NCBI RefSeq assembly: GCF_040500525.1
Contig: NZ_CP159404.1
Location: 587,001 to 651,000, forward strand
Length of the DNA: 64,000 nt
DNA from: Azospirillum formosense
Lineage (GTDB): Bacteria > Pseudomonadota > Alphaproteobacteria > Azospirillales > Azospirillaceae
Direction of reading: 5' to 3'
Both the position numbers and the translations under genes were made by a program. Shown here piece after piece: positions 47,541-55,309 of this stretch; position 1 is the stretch's first letter; every line of letters starts with the position of its first letter. Under the pieces are notes generated by a model. It was not told the DNA's origin, made no database searches, and saw nothing but the letters and a program-made list of their open reading frames with translations.

Positions 47541-47883
47541 TTGACATCATGCGGGTACGTATGGTCTATCTTTCGTAGCGCTGCGAACAGCGTCAGGCCG
47601 GAGTCTAGGGAGGACTCGGTAGTCCGTGAAAGCAGGGGCGCGCCGCATAAAAACAAAGGCGCGCACACATTGCGACACGCTGCATGCCTCAAGCCCTTGC
47701 ACACCCGCAGGGCTTTGACGGCGGCAGCGTGTTTCACTTTCAGGGCCTTGCTTCGCGATCAAACGTTGCGGGCCATTGCTGCGGCGCACACGGCGCCGTG
47801 ACGCGCTTCAGGCAAAGAAAAAGGCCGCCAGGATTGCTCCGGCGGCCCGAGTCTAGGGAGGAAACGCCCGAAAAGGCGTCAGT
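47541..47883 (+). ncRNA. Candidate structured non-coding RNA region
   Basis: No coding frame is credible in 47354-47934. From TTGACA (47541) there are, in order: GAGTC/GACTC (47601-47605 with 47613-47617) or alternatively GGACT/AGTCC (47612-47616 with 47621-47625); GCGCGCC/GGCGCGC (47638-47644 with 47658-47664); ACACGCTGC/GCAGCGTGT (47675-47683 with 47724-47732) enclosing AAGCCCT/AGGGCTT (47691-47697 with 47709-47715); GGCCGCC/GGCGGCC (47823-47829 with 47841-47847); and ACGCC/GGCGT (47864-47868 with 47875-47879). The 14-mer GAGTCTAGGGAGGA occurs twice (47601, 47849). Strand is chosen from the promoter-like element only. Confidence 0.5.
47601..47862 (+). repeat. Direct repeat GAGTCTAGGGAGGA
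   Basis: Exact 14-base copies at 47601-47614 and 47849-47862, 248 bases apart, both next to hairpins. The AGGGAGGA core resembles a ribosome-binding sequence, but no open frame follows either copy. Confidence 0.85.
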
Positions 47884-47934
47884 GGAACTAATATATTCCG
47901 CACCGCAGCATAATTCAAGCCTTAATCGAACGAT

Positions 47935-48699
47935 TCATTTCGCGTCCATCGGAATGGGGTCGCCGACCGCCCCGCCTTCCTGATCCACTGGCCCCTGCCC
48001 CACTGCCCCCTGAGCCGCTGGGTGGCGCAAAGCCTGGATGACCGCCACCGCGGTGCGGCGGCTGTGGTCGGCCAGCAAAGCGCCGGCCTCCTCGGCGTCG
48101 CGGCGGCGGAAGGCCGCCATGAAGCCCTCATGCTCGTCCACCGACTCCTGCCAGCGGCCGGTGTCGTAGTTGGCCAGCGAGCGGGCGCGCAGGATCTTGG
48201 CGGCGAAGCCGGCGTAGGTCGCCTCCAGGGCGGGGTTGCGGGCCATGGCGACGATCTGGGTGTGGATCTGCCGGTTGGTCAGGAAGTAAGCCGCGCGCTC
48301 CCCCGCCTCGTGCTGGGTGACCAGTTGGTCGTGCATCCGGTCGAGCTTGGCGAATTCCGCGTCGGAGCCGTTGCGGCAGGCGAGCGTTCCGGCCAACCGC
48401 TCCAGCGCGTCCATCACCTCGAAGATCGCGCCGATCTCGTTGGCGTCCACCGGCGCGACGATGGCGCCACGGTGCGGGCGAAGCTCCACCAGCCCTTCCG
48501 ACGACAGGACCCGCAGCGCCTCGCGCAGCGGCGTGCGGGAGATCCCGAGTTGCTCGCACAGTTGCACCTCCGGCACGCGGACGCCCGGCGGCAATTCGCC
48601 GTCGAGGATCATCGCCCGCAATTCCTCCACCGCGGAATGGTGCAGCGTCGCCCGGCGGATTGGCCGGGCCGGTGCCTTCATGGTCTTGATCCTGTCCAT
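47935..48699 (-). CDS. GntR (FadR/FCD)-family repressor
   Basis: 254 residues from ATG 48699 (MDRIKTMKAPARP); ATG 48681 is also possible. Winged helix: VEELRAMILDGELPPGVRVP, EQLGISRTPLREALRVLSSE. The C-terminal FCD domain has DANEIGAIFEVMDALERLAG and metal-ligand-like residues (HTQIVAMARNP, DEHEGFMAAF). It lies divergent to the heterocycle-uptake operon, with the palindrome ATTGTATACAAT between them, so it most likely represses that operon and itself. The effector is probably a pathway intermediate. Its long C-terminal tail (GQGPVDQEGG) is unusual and may be disordered. Confidence 0.9.
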   Translation of the reverse strand: MDRIKTMKAPARPIRRATLHHSAVEELRAMILDGELPPGVRVPEVQLCEQLGISRTPLREALRVLSSEGLVELRPHRGAIVAPVDANEIGAIFEVMDALERLAGTLACRNGSDAEFAKLDRMHDQLVTQHEAGERAAYFLTNRQIHTQIVAMARNPALEATYAGFAAKILRARSLANYDTGRWQESVDEHEGFMAAFRRRDAEEAGALLADHSRRTAVAVIQALRHPAAQGAVGQGPVDQEGGAVGDPIPMDAK

Positions 48700-48855
48700 C
48701 CTGACCCACCATTCCCCAAAAGTGCTGCATACTTGGGCATGCATGCCGAAAAGATGCGTTGCGCCCAAATTTCAGGCAGTCCCGCGCCCGCACGACCAGC
48801 CTTTGCTACTATGCTCTAAACGGCTGAAAACAGCCAATAAATTGACGTTTATAAT

Positions 48856-48867
48856 ATTGTATACAAT
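48856..48867. promoter_or_regulatory. GntR-type operator ATTGTATACAAT
   Basis: A perfect 12-bp palindrome in AT-rich promoter DNA, 57 bases before the ABC binding-protein start and 157 bases before the GntR start. TTGTATACAA is the usual core for FadR-type GntR regulators of catabolic operons. Confidence 0.75.
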
Positions 48868-48924
48868 TTGGCACGCCCCTTGCGAAAGGAGGGGGGACGC
48901 AACCGCATCGGGAGCACTCCTTTC

Positions 48925-49938
48925 ATGACGTTCCGGTCCCTCACCCTGACGACCGTCACCGCCGCCTTCCTCGCCCTCTCCGCCGCGGCCACCGCTCAGG
49001 CCGCCGACGCGGACAAGGTGAAGCTGGGCTTCGCCAAATGCGCCCATTGCCTGCCGATGGCGCTGACCCCGGAACTCGCCAAGGGCGTTGAGATCGAGGC
49101 GATCAACTTCAACTCCGGCAACGACGTGCTGACCGCGCTGGTGTCGAAGAGCATCGACATGGCGCAGGTCACCTACCTGCACTACATCACGGCGCTCGAT
49201 AAGGGCTTCGACGTGGTGGCCGTGTCCGGCCAAGTGAACGGCGGGTCGGAGATCGTCGTCGGCAAGGGCATCACCTTGAAGGCCGATGATTGGGACGGGC
49301 TGAAAAAGCTGATCGCCGAGCGCAAGGAGAAGGGCGAGCCGCTGCGCGTTGCGGCGTCGCGCGGCAACGCGCAGGACATCCACATGCGCGGCGCTCTCCA
49401 GAAGCACGGCATCAACGTCAACAAGGACGTGCAGTTCATCAACATCCCGAACCCGTCCGACCACGCCGCCGCCCTGCAGCGCGGCGAGGTGGACGTGATC
49501 TGCACGGTGGAGCCCTTCGCCTCGCAGATCCGCCAGACCGGCGTCGGCACGCATTTCGCCCTGCCCTACGACCAGGCGGCCGGCAACCTGACCAACCTGA
49601 TCGTCACCCGCTCCGACGTCATCAAGGAGCATCCGAAGGCGGTCGAGGCCACCGTCGGCTCGGTCGTCGCCCTGGTCGACAAGCTGAAGTCCGACCAGAC
49701 CGTGTGGGTGGACGTCATCAACAAATACACCGGCATGGACAAGGCCGTCGCCGCCGAGGCGCTGAAGAACGCCTCCCCGGATTACGCCATCCACAAGGAC
49801 AGCACGCTGGCCATCGCCACGATGATGCGCGAGCTGAAGTACATCTCCAACGACGTCACCGCCGCCGCGGAGAAGAACCTCGATTACACGTTCCTCGAAG
49901 CCGTGACCAAGAAGCCGAAGAGCGAGCTGGGCTTCTAA
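48925..49938 (+). CDS. ABC substrate-binding protein (NMT1/SsuA-like)
   Basis: 337 residues from ATG 48925; signal peptide LTTVTAAFLALSAAATAQA. The mature part has KLGFAKCAHCLPMAL, VLTALVSKSIDMAQVTYLHY, and IPNPSDHAAALQRGEVDVIC, as in periplasmic proteins for taurine, nitrate, pyrimidines or thiamin precursors. It is first in an operon with permease, ATPase and four enzymes of cyclic-amide breakdown. The CAHC pair near the mature start is notable. The ligand is probably an N-heterocycle or ureide; this is inferred from the enzymes downstream. Confidence 0.88.
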   Translation: MTFRSLTLTTVTAAFLALSAAATAQAADADKVKLGFAKCAHCLPMALTPELAKGVEIEAINFNSGNDVLTALVSKSIDMAQVTYLHYITALDKGFDVVAVSGQVNGGSEIVVGKGITLKADDWDGLKKLIAERKEKGEPLRVAASRGNAQDIHMRGALQKHGINVNKDVQFINIPNPSDHAAALQRGEVDVICTVEPFASQIRQTGVGTHFALPYDQAAGNLTNLIVTRSDVIKEHPKAVEATVGSVVALVDKLKSDQTVWVDVINKYTGMDKAVAAEALKNASPDYAIHKDSTLAIATMMRELKYISNDVTAAAEKNLDYTFLEAVTKKPKSELGF

Positions 49939-50027
49939 GAGCAACCGCTCAATGCCCTCTCTCCTCTGGGGCGAGGGCTCAGGGCGAAACCTACGACTGC
50001 TTTTCGACGGGATAGGAAAACCGGGCC

Positions 50028-50834
50028 ATGACGGCATTGTCGAAATCCTGGGAGCGCGCCGTCGTTCCCCTCTTCATCCTTGCCGCCTGGGAGGTGTTCT
50101 CCCGGTCCGGCTTTCTGCCGGCGGCTCTGCTGCCGGCCCCGTCGGTGGTGCTGCACACCTGGGGCGACTGGATGTTCGGCTTCGACGAGACTTCGCAGGG
50201 CAACACCGGCCGCTGGTTCGCCGACGCCCTGTCCAGCGCCACGCGCGTCGCCGCCGGCTACGGCATCGCGGTGGTCAGCGGCGTGCTGCTGGGCATCGCC
50301 ATCGGCTGGTGGCGCTGGGTCGAGCGCACGGTGGAACCGACCATCCAGATGCTCCGCCCGGTGCCGCCGGTGTCGTGGATTCCGCTGGCGATCATCTGGT
50401 TCGGCATCGCCAACAAGCCGGCCATCTTCCTGGTCTTCCTCGGCGCCTTCTTTCCGATTCTGATGAACACCATCCACGGGGTGAAGACCGCCGACCGCAA
50501 CCTGATCCGCGCCGCCTCGATGATGGGCGCCACGGAGCAGCAGCTGCTGCGCCACGTCGTGTTCCCGGCGGCGCTGCCCAGCATCTTCGCCGGCCTGCGC
50601 ATCGGCATCGGCGCCGCCTGGATGCTGACCGTGACGGCGGAGATGGTCGCGGTGAAGAGCGGCCTCGGCTACGTGCTGTGGGACAGCTACTACTTCCTGC
50701 GCTACGACCTCGTGCTCGCGGCCATGGCCAGCATCGGCCTGCTTGGCTACGCGACCGACGCGCTCATCAAGGTCCTGATGTCCGCCGCGCTGCACTGGCA
50801 GCACGGCTCCACGCTCCAGAGCCGGGAGGGCTGA
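50028..50834 (+). CDS. ABC permease (SsuC/TauC-like)
   Basis: 268 residues and about six helices. The coupling loop reads RNLIRAASMMGATEQQLLRH (EAA-type). MLRPVPPVSWIPLAIIWFGI is characteristic of SsuC/TauC/NrtB permeases. It follows the binding-protein gene after 89 bases that contain a short CCTCTCTCCTCTGGGGCGAGGG palindromic repeat fragment. Three bases separate it from the ATPase gene. Confidence 0.92.
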   Translation: MTALSKSWERAVVPLFILAAWEVFSRSGFLPAALLPAPSVVLHTWGDWMFGFDETSQGNTGRWFADALSSATRVAAGYGIAVVSGVLLGIAIGWWRWVERTVEPTIQMLRPVPPVSWIPLAIIWFGIANKPAIFLVFLGAFFPILMNTIHGVKTADRNLIRAASMMGATEQQLLRHVVFPAALPSIFAGLRIGIGAAWMLTVTAEMVAVKSGLGYVLWDSYYFLRYDLVLAAMASIGLLGYATDALIKVLMSAALHWQHGSTLQSREG

Positions 50835-50837
50835 GCG

Positions 50838-51620
50838 ATGGCTTCCATCGAGCTTCGCAACATCACCAAGATTTTCCGCGATGCCAAGCGCAAGCGCGAC
50901 CTGCTGGCCATCGACGACGTCAGCCTGTCGGTGGAGAAGAACGAGTTCCTCTGCCTGCTCGGCTCGTCGGGCTGCGGCAAGTCCACCCTGCTGAACATGA
51001 TCGCCGGCTTCGAGAAGCCGACGGAGGGCAGCGTGACGGTCGGCGGCAAGCCGGTGGACGGCCCCGGCGCCGACCGCGGCATGGTCTTCCAGCAGGCCAA
51101 CCTGATGCCCTGGCTGCCGGTGTGGGAGAACGTCGCCTTCCACCTGCGCCTGAAGGGCTGGCGCAAGGCCGACCGGCGCGACGCCGCCCAGGAATACATC
51201 GACATGGTCGGCCTGCGCGGCTTCGAGAACCATTTCCCGGCGGAGCTGTCGGGCGGCATGAGCCAGCGCGTCGGCATCGCCCGCGCCCTGCTGCTGAACC
51301 CGCAGGTCATCCTGATGGACGAGCCCTTCGCGGCGCTCGACGCCCAGACCAAGATGGACATGCAGGAGGAGTTGGTCGCCATCTGGCAGAAGCAGCGCTG
51401 CACCGTCGTCTTCGTCACCCACAGCGTGGACGAGGCGCTGGTGTTGGGCACCCGCGTCGCCGTGATGACCAGCCGTCCGGGCCGCATCCGCGAGCTGATC
51501 GCGCTCGACCTGCCGCGCCCGCGCGACACCACCGGCCCGCGCTTCAACGACCACAAGCGTCACATCCTCAACCTGATCCGCGAGGAGGGCCTGCAGCAAC
51601 GGCAGGCCGCCGTCGCGTGA
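50838..51620 (+). CDS. ABC ATPase (SsuB/TauB-like)
   Basis: 260 residues. Walker A GSSGCGKST, signature LSGGMSQRVGIARALL, Walker B VILMDEPFAALD, then FVTHSVDEALVLGTRV as in SsuB/TauB/NrtD. It energises uptake. The stop overlaps the next gene (GTGA), so uptake and catabolism are coupled. Confidence 0.93.
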   Translation: MASIELRNITKIFRDAKRKRDLLAIDDVSLSVEKNEFLCLLGSSGCGKSTLLNMIAGFEKPTEGSVTVGGKPVDGPGADRGMVFQQANLMPWLPVWENVAFHLRLKGWRKADRRDAAQEYIDMVGLRGFENHFPAELSGGMSQRVGIARALLLNPQVILMDEPFAALDAQTKMDMQEELVAIWQKQRCTVVFVTHSVDEALVLGTRVAVMTSRPGRIRELIALDLPRPRDTTGPRFNDHKRHILNLIREEGLQQRQAAVA

Positions 51621-52948
51621 CCGGCCGTCTCGACCTGCTGCTGACCGGCGTCACCGTCCTGACCGGGGAGGCGGTCGGCAGCGTCATCGACGACGCCGCC
51701 ATCGGCATCCGCGACGGCCGCATCGCCCACCTCGCCCCGGAAGCGGATGGGCTTCCCGCCGCCGCCGAGGTCCGGCGCCTGCCGGGGCGGGTGGTCACGC
51801 CGGGCTTCGTCAACGCCCACCTGCACGCCGTCCTGGTGATGGTGCGCGGCGTGGCCGCCGATCTCGGCTTCGCCCCCTCCTACACGGCGGGCGTTCCCAA
51901 GGGCACCGACGCCACGCCGGAGGAGGCCCGCGCGCTGGCCCGGCTGGGCGCGGTGGAGGCCCTGCTCGCCGGCTCGACGCTGATCTGCGACCATTTCGTC
52001 CACGCCGACGCGACGCTGGACGCCATCGCCGACCTCGGCCTGCGCGTCCATGCGGGCTGGCGCGTCCACGACGTGGATTTCGCCCGCGTCGCCCAGGGCG
52101 AATGGCGCTTCGACGCGGCCATCGGCAGCGACCTGCTGTTGCGGACGCTGGATCTGCACGCCCGCTGGAACGGCGCCAACAATGGACGCATCCAGGTGCA
52201 GATGGCCGCCCACGCGCCGGACACCTGCTCCCCCGCCTTCCTGCGCACCTTGGCGGACGAGGCCGCGGCGCGCTCCATGCGCGTCAACACCCATCTGGCG
52301 CAGAGCCGGGTGGAGGTGGAGCGGGTGAAGGCCTCCACCGGCCTGACCCCGGCGGAACTGCTGGACGAGTGCGGGCTGCTGAACGACCGGCTGCTCGCCA
52401 CCCACTGCCTCTATGTCGAGGACGCCGACATCGCGCGGCTCGCCCGCGCCGGGGCGCACGCGGTCCATGTGCCGAAATGCAACGCCGCTTCGGGCCGGCT
52501 GGCGCCGACGCCGAAGCTGAAGGAGGCGGGCGTCAATCTGGCGCTGTGCACCGACACCCAGCACGGCGACATGGTGGAGGCGATGCGCTGGGCGCTCGCC
52601 ACCGCGCGCATCCAGCAGGGCGGGGTCACCGCGGACTGGCAGCCCGCCGACGTCTTCCGCATGGCGACGCTGGGCGGCGCGCGGGCGGTCGGCATGGCCG
52701 ACGCGATCGGCACGCTGGCCCTGGGCAAGAAGGCCGACCTTGTCGTCTTCGACACCCGCCGCCCGCATCTCCGCCCGCTGATCAACCCGCTCGGCACGCT
52801 CGTCCACACCGCGCAGGGGCGCGACGTGGAGATGGTGCTGGTGGACGGCGAAACGCTGGTCGAGGACGGGCGCCCCGTCCGCGCCGACCTGAACGAGATC
52901 TGCACCGAGGCCGACAAGGCCGCCCGCGCGCTGTGGGCGCGCGCCTGA
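51617..52948 (+). CDS. Amidohydrolase (TrzA/AtzB/cytosine-deaminase-like)
   Basis: 443 residues from GTG 51617. Metal-binding set in order: NAHLHA (about 66-70), NTHLAQS, ATHCLYVED and CTDTQHGD, all intact, so a mononuclear amidohydrolase that removes amino or other groups from aromatic N-heterocycles. The TrzA/AtzB/SsnA group includes deaminases of triazines, guanine, cytosine and S-adenosylhomocysteine. Here it likely does the first hydrolytic step on the imported compound. The substrate is unknown. Confidence 0.88.
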   Translation: MTGRLDLLLTGVTVLTGEAVGSVIDDAAIGIRDGRIAHLAPEADGLPAAAEVRRLPGRVVTPGFVNAHLHAVLVMVRGVAADLGFAPSYTAGVPKGTDATPEEARALARLGAVEALLAGSTLICDHFVHADATLDAIADLGLRVHAGWRVHDVDFARVAQGEWRFDAAIGSDLLLRTLDLHARWNGANNGRIQVQMAAHAPDTCSPAFLRTLADEAAARSMRVNTHLAQSRVEVERVKASTGLTPAELLDECGLLNDRLLATHCLYVEDADIARLARAGAHAVHVPKCNAASGRLAPTPKLKEAGVNLALCTDTQHGDMVEAMRWALATARIQQGGVTADWQPADVFRMATLGGARAVGMADAIGTLALGKKADLVVFDTRRPHLRPLINPLGTLVHTAQGRDVEMVLVDGETLVEDGRPVRADLNEICTEADKAARALWARA

Positions 52949-52959
52949 CCGAAAGAACC

Positions 52960-53697
52960 ATGGATATGAGCAACCGCGTCCTTCTGGGCATGCTGACCCC
53001 CTCCTCCAACACGGTGCTGGAGCCCGTCACCTCCGCGATGCTGAGCGGCCTGCCGGAGGTGACCGCCCATTTCGGGCGCTTCACGGTGAAGGAGATTTCG
53101 CTGCGCGCGGCGGCGCTGGACCAGTTCACCGACGCGCCCTTCCTGGACGCCGCCCGGCTGCTGGCCGACGCCCGGCTGAACGTGATCGGCTGGAACGGCA
53201 CCTCGGCCGGCTGGCTGGGCTTCGCCGCCGACGAGAAGCTGTGCGCCTCCATCGAAGCGGAGACGGGCATTCCCGCCTGCACCTCCATGCTCGCGCTGAA
53301 CGAGGTTCTGGAGACGACCGGGCGCAAGCGCTTCGCCATCGTCAGCCCCTATCTGGACGAGATCCAGGACAAGATGGTCGCCAACTACAACGCCGCCGGC
53401 TTCGAGGTGGTGGCGGAGCGGCACCTGAACGACCGCGGCAACTTCTCCTTCTCCGAGGTGACCGAGGAGACCATCGAGCGGATGTGCATGGAAGTGGCCG
53501 AGGCGAAGCCGGAGGCCATCGCCATCATCTGCACCAACATGCGCGGCGCCCCGGTGGCGGAGCGCATGGAAAAGGCGCTGGGCATCCCCGTCTACGACAC
53601 GGTGTCCACGGTGGTGTGGAAGGCGCTGCGCATGACCGGCGTGGACACCCGTCGCGTCGAGGGTTGGGGCAGCCTGTTCCGCGAGCTGCATGGCTGA
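52960..53697 (+). CDS. Asp/Glu racemase superfamily enzyme (AMDase/maleate-isomerase-like)
   Basis: 245 residues; ATG 52960 or 52966. The fold motifs of maleate isomerase and arylmalonate decarboxylase are present: LGMLTPSSNTVLEP at the N-terminus, the first catalytic loop WNGTSAG (Gly80-Thr81-Ser82), and the second loop IICTNMRG with Cys191. Isomerases and racemases of this group have Cys in both loops; here the first position is Gly, as in arylmalonate decarboxylase. That suggests a decarboxylase or other one-cysteine reaction. It lies between an amidohydrolase and a dihydropyrimidinase. Confidence 0.8.
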   Translation: MDMSNRVLLGMLTPSSNTVLEPVTSAMLSGLPEVTAHFGRFTVKEISLRAAALDQFTDAPFLDAARLLADARLNVIGWNGTSAGWLGFAADEKLCASIEAETGIPACTSMLALNEVLETTGRKRFAIVSPYLDEIQDKMVANYNAAGFEVVAERHLNDRGNFSFSEVTEETIERMCMEVAEAKPEAIAIICTNMRGAPVAERMEKALGIPVYDTVSTVVWKALRMTGVDTRRVEGWGSLFRELHG

Positions 53698-53704
53698 GGC
53701 CGTG

Positions 53705-53796
53705 CCTTTGCCCCCTCCCCGACCCTCCCCCGCTCCGCGGGAGAGGGAGATTGGTCCCCTCCACCGCCATCGGCGGGGGAGGGTTAGGGAGGGGGC
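53705..53796. repeat. REP-like GC-rich palindromic intergenic repeat
   Basis: CCCCCTCCCCGACCCTCCCC, a turn at CGCTCCGCGGGAG, then GAGGGAG, and a second arm CGGCGGGGGAGGGTTAGGGAG can fold into long hairpins. Shorter relatives occur at 31024-31048, 49952-49976 and 56743-56772, always between genes. It may end or stabilise transcripts. Confidence 0.65.
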
Positions 53797-53841
53797 CGGT
53801 ACGTCATGCGGGGCAAGAACGTCACCATGGGAGAAACGACG

Positions 53842-55278
53842 ATGAACTTCGATCTGGTCATCCGCAACGGCACCGTCGCCACCGCGTCGGACGTGTTCAA
53901 GGCCGACGTCGGCGTGCGCGGCGGGCGGATCGCCGCGCTGGGCGAGGGGCTGGCCGCCGGACGGGAGGAGATCGACGCCGCCGGCCTGCTCGTCCTGCCG
54001 GGCGGGGTGGACGGGCACGTCCATTTCGACCAGCCGACGGGCGACGGGTCCGTCATGGCCGACGATTTCCTGACCGGCACGCGCTCGGCGGCCTTCGGCG
54101 GCACCACGACGGTGCTGCCCTTCGCCTGCCAGGAGAAGGGCAAGACGCTGCGCGCCGCGGTGGACGACTATCACCGCCGCGCTGCCGGGAAGCCGCTGAT
54201 CGACTACGCCTTCCACCTCATCGTCACCGACCCCACTGAGCAGGTGCTGGGCCAGGAGCTTCCGGCGCTGATCCGCGAGGGCTACACGTCCTTCAAGATC
54301 TACATGACCTACGACGCGCTGAAGCTGAACGACCGCCAGATCCTGGAGGTGCTGGACATCGCCCGCTCCGAGGGCGCCATGGTCATGATGCACGCGGAGA
54401 ACGCCGACTGCATCGCCTGGCTGACCGAGAAGCTGGAGCGCGCCGGCCAGACCGCTCCCTTCTTCCATGGCGTCTCCCGCCCCCGCGTGGCCGAGCGCGA
54501 GGCCACCCACCGGGCCATCTCCCTGGCGGAGCTGGTCGACGTGCCGATCCTGATCGTCCATGTCTCCGGCGCCGACGCGGTGGAGCAGATCCGCTGGGCG
54601 CAGGGGCGCGGCCTGCGAATCTACGCCGAGACCTGCCCGCAGTATCTCTTCCTGACCGCCGACGACCTGGGCGGCGAGGGCTTCGAGGGCGCCAAGTGCA
54701 TCTGCTCGCCACCGCCGCGCGACGCCGCGAACCAGAAGGTGATCTGGGACGGGTTGACCGGCGGCGCCTTCCAGGTCTTCTCCTCCGACCATGCGCCCTT
54801 CCGCTTCGACGGGCCGGGTGGCAAGAAGGTGCATGGCGAGCAGGCGCCCTTCCGCTGCGTCCCCAATGGCATCCCAGGCGTCGAGACGCGGCTTCCGCTG
54901 CTCTTCTCCGAGGGCGTGATGAAGGGCCGGATGGAGCTGACCAGGTTCGTCGAGCTGACCGCCGCCAACCCCGCCCGCATGTACGGCCTGCACCCGCGCA
55001 AGGGCACCATCGCGGTGGGAGCGGACGCCGACATCGCCCTGTGGGACCCGTCGCGCAAGGTCACCATCACCAACGGCATCCTGCACCACAATGTGGACTA
55101 CACGCCCTATGAAGGGATCGAGGTCACCGGCTGGCCGGTCGTCACGCTGTCCCGCGGCGCGGTGATCTGCCGCGACGGCGAATTGCTGGCCGAGCCGGGC
55201 CGCGGCGAGTTCCTGCCCTGCGGCCTGCCCGCCCCGGCGCGCCCCAAGGGCTCGCCCGCCCCCGTTCTGCCGTTCTAA
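53842..55278 (+). CDS. hydA: Dihydropyrimidinase / hydantoinase
   Basis: 478 residues from ATG 53842, which follows GGGAG; ATG 53827 and 53806 are also in frame. Cyclic amidohydrolase motifs: VDGHVHFDQPTGD (metal His at about 59 and 61), carbamylated Lys in SFKIYMTYD at about 152, MMHAEN, LIVHVSG, and FSSDHAPFRF (metal Asp). It opens dihydropyrimidine or hydantoin rings at the amide bond to N-carbamoyl acids. With the amidase next to it, it would complete ring breakdown of the imported compound. Confidence 0.93.
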   Translation: MNFDLVIRNGTVATASDVFKADVGVRGGRIAALGEGLAAGREEIDAAGLLVLPGGVDGHVHFDQPTGDGSVMADDFLTGTRSAAFGGTTTVLPFACQEKGKTLRAAVDDYHRRAAGKPLIDYAFHLIVTDPTEQVLGQELPALIREGYTSFKIYMTYDALKLNDRQILEVLDIARSEGAMVMMHAENADCIAWLTEKLERAGQTAPFFHGVSRPRVAEREATHRAISLAELVDVPILIVHVSGADAVEQIRWAQGRGLRIYAETCPQYLFLTADDLGGEGFEGAKCICSPPPRDAANQKVIWDGLTGGAFQVFSSDHAPFRFDGPGGKKVHGEQAPFRCVPNGIPGVETRLPLLFSEGVMKGRMELTRFVELTAANPARMYGLHPRKGTIAVGADADIALWDPSRKVTITNGILHHNVDYTPYEGIEVTGWPVVTLSRGAVICRDGELLAEPGRGEFLPCGLPAPARPKGSPAPVLPF

Positions 55279-55309
55279 ACTCCGCCCGCCGCAACCGGAG
55301 ACCCTGCCC

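Noticed and set aside
47415..47801. Plus-strand 128-codon frame and minus-strand 78-80-codon frames in the structured region
   Set aside because: Composition is unlike protein, no ribosome site fits, and they overlap the hairpins. The region is better read as non-coding.
49952..51616. Upstream part of a 998-codon plus-strand frame joined to the amidohydrolase
   Set aside because: It overlaps the ABC permease and ATPase genes in another frame. The real start is GTG 51617, overlapping the ATPase stop.
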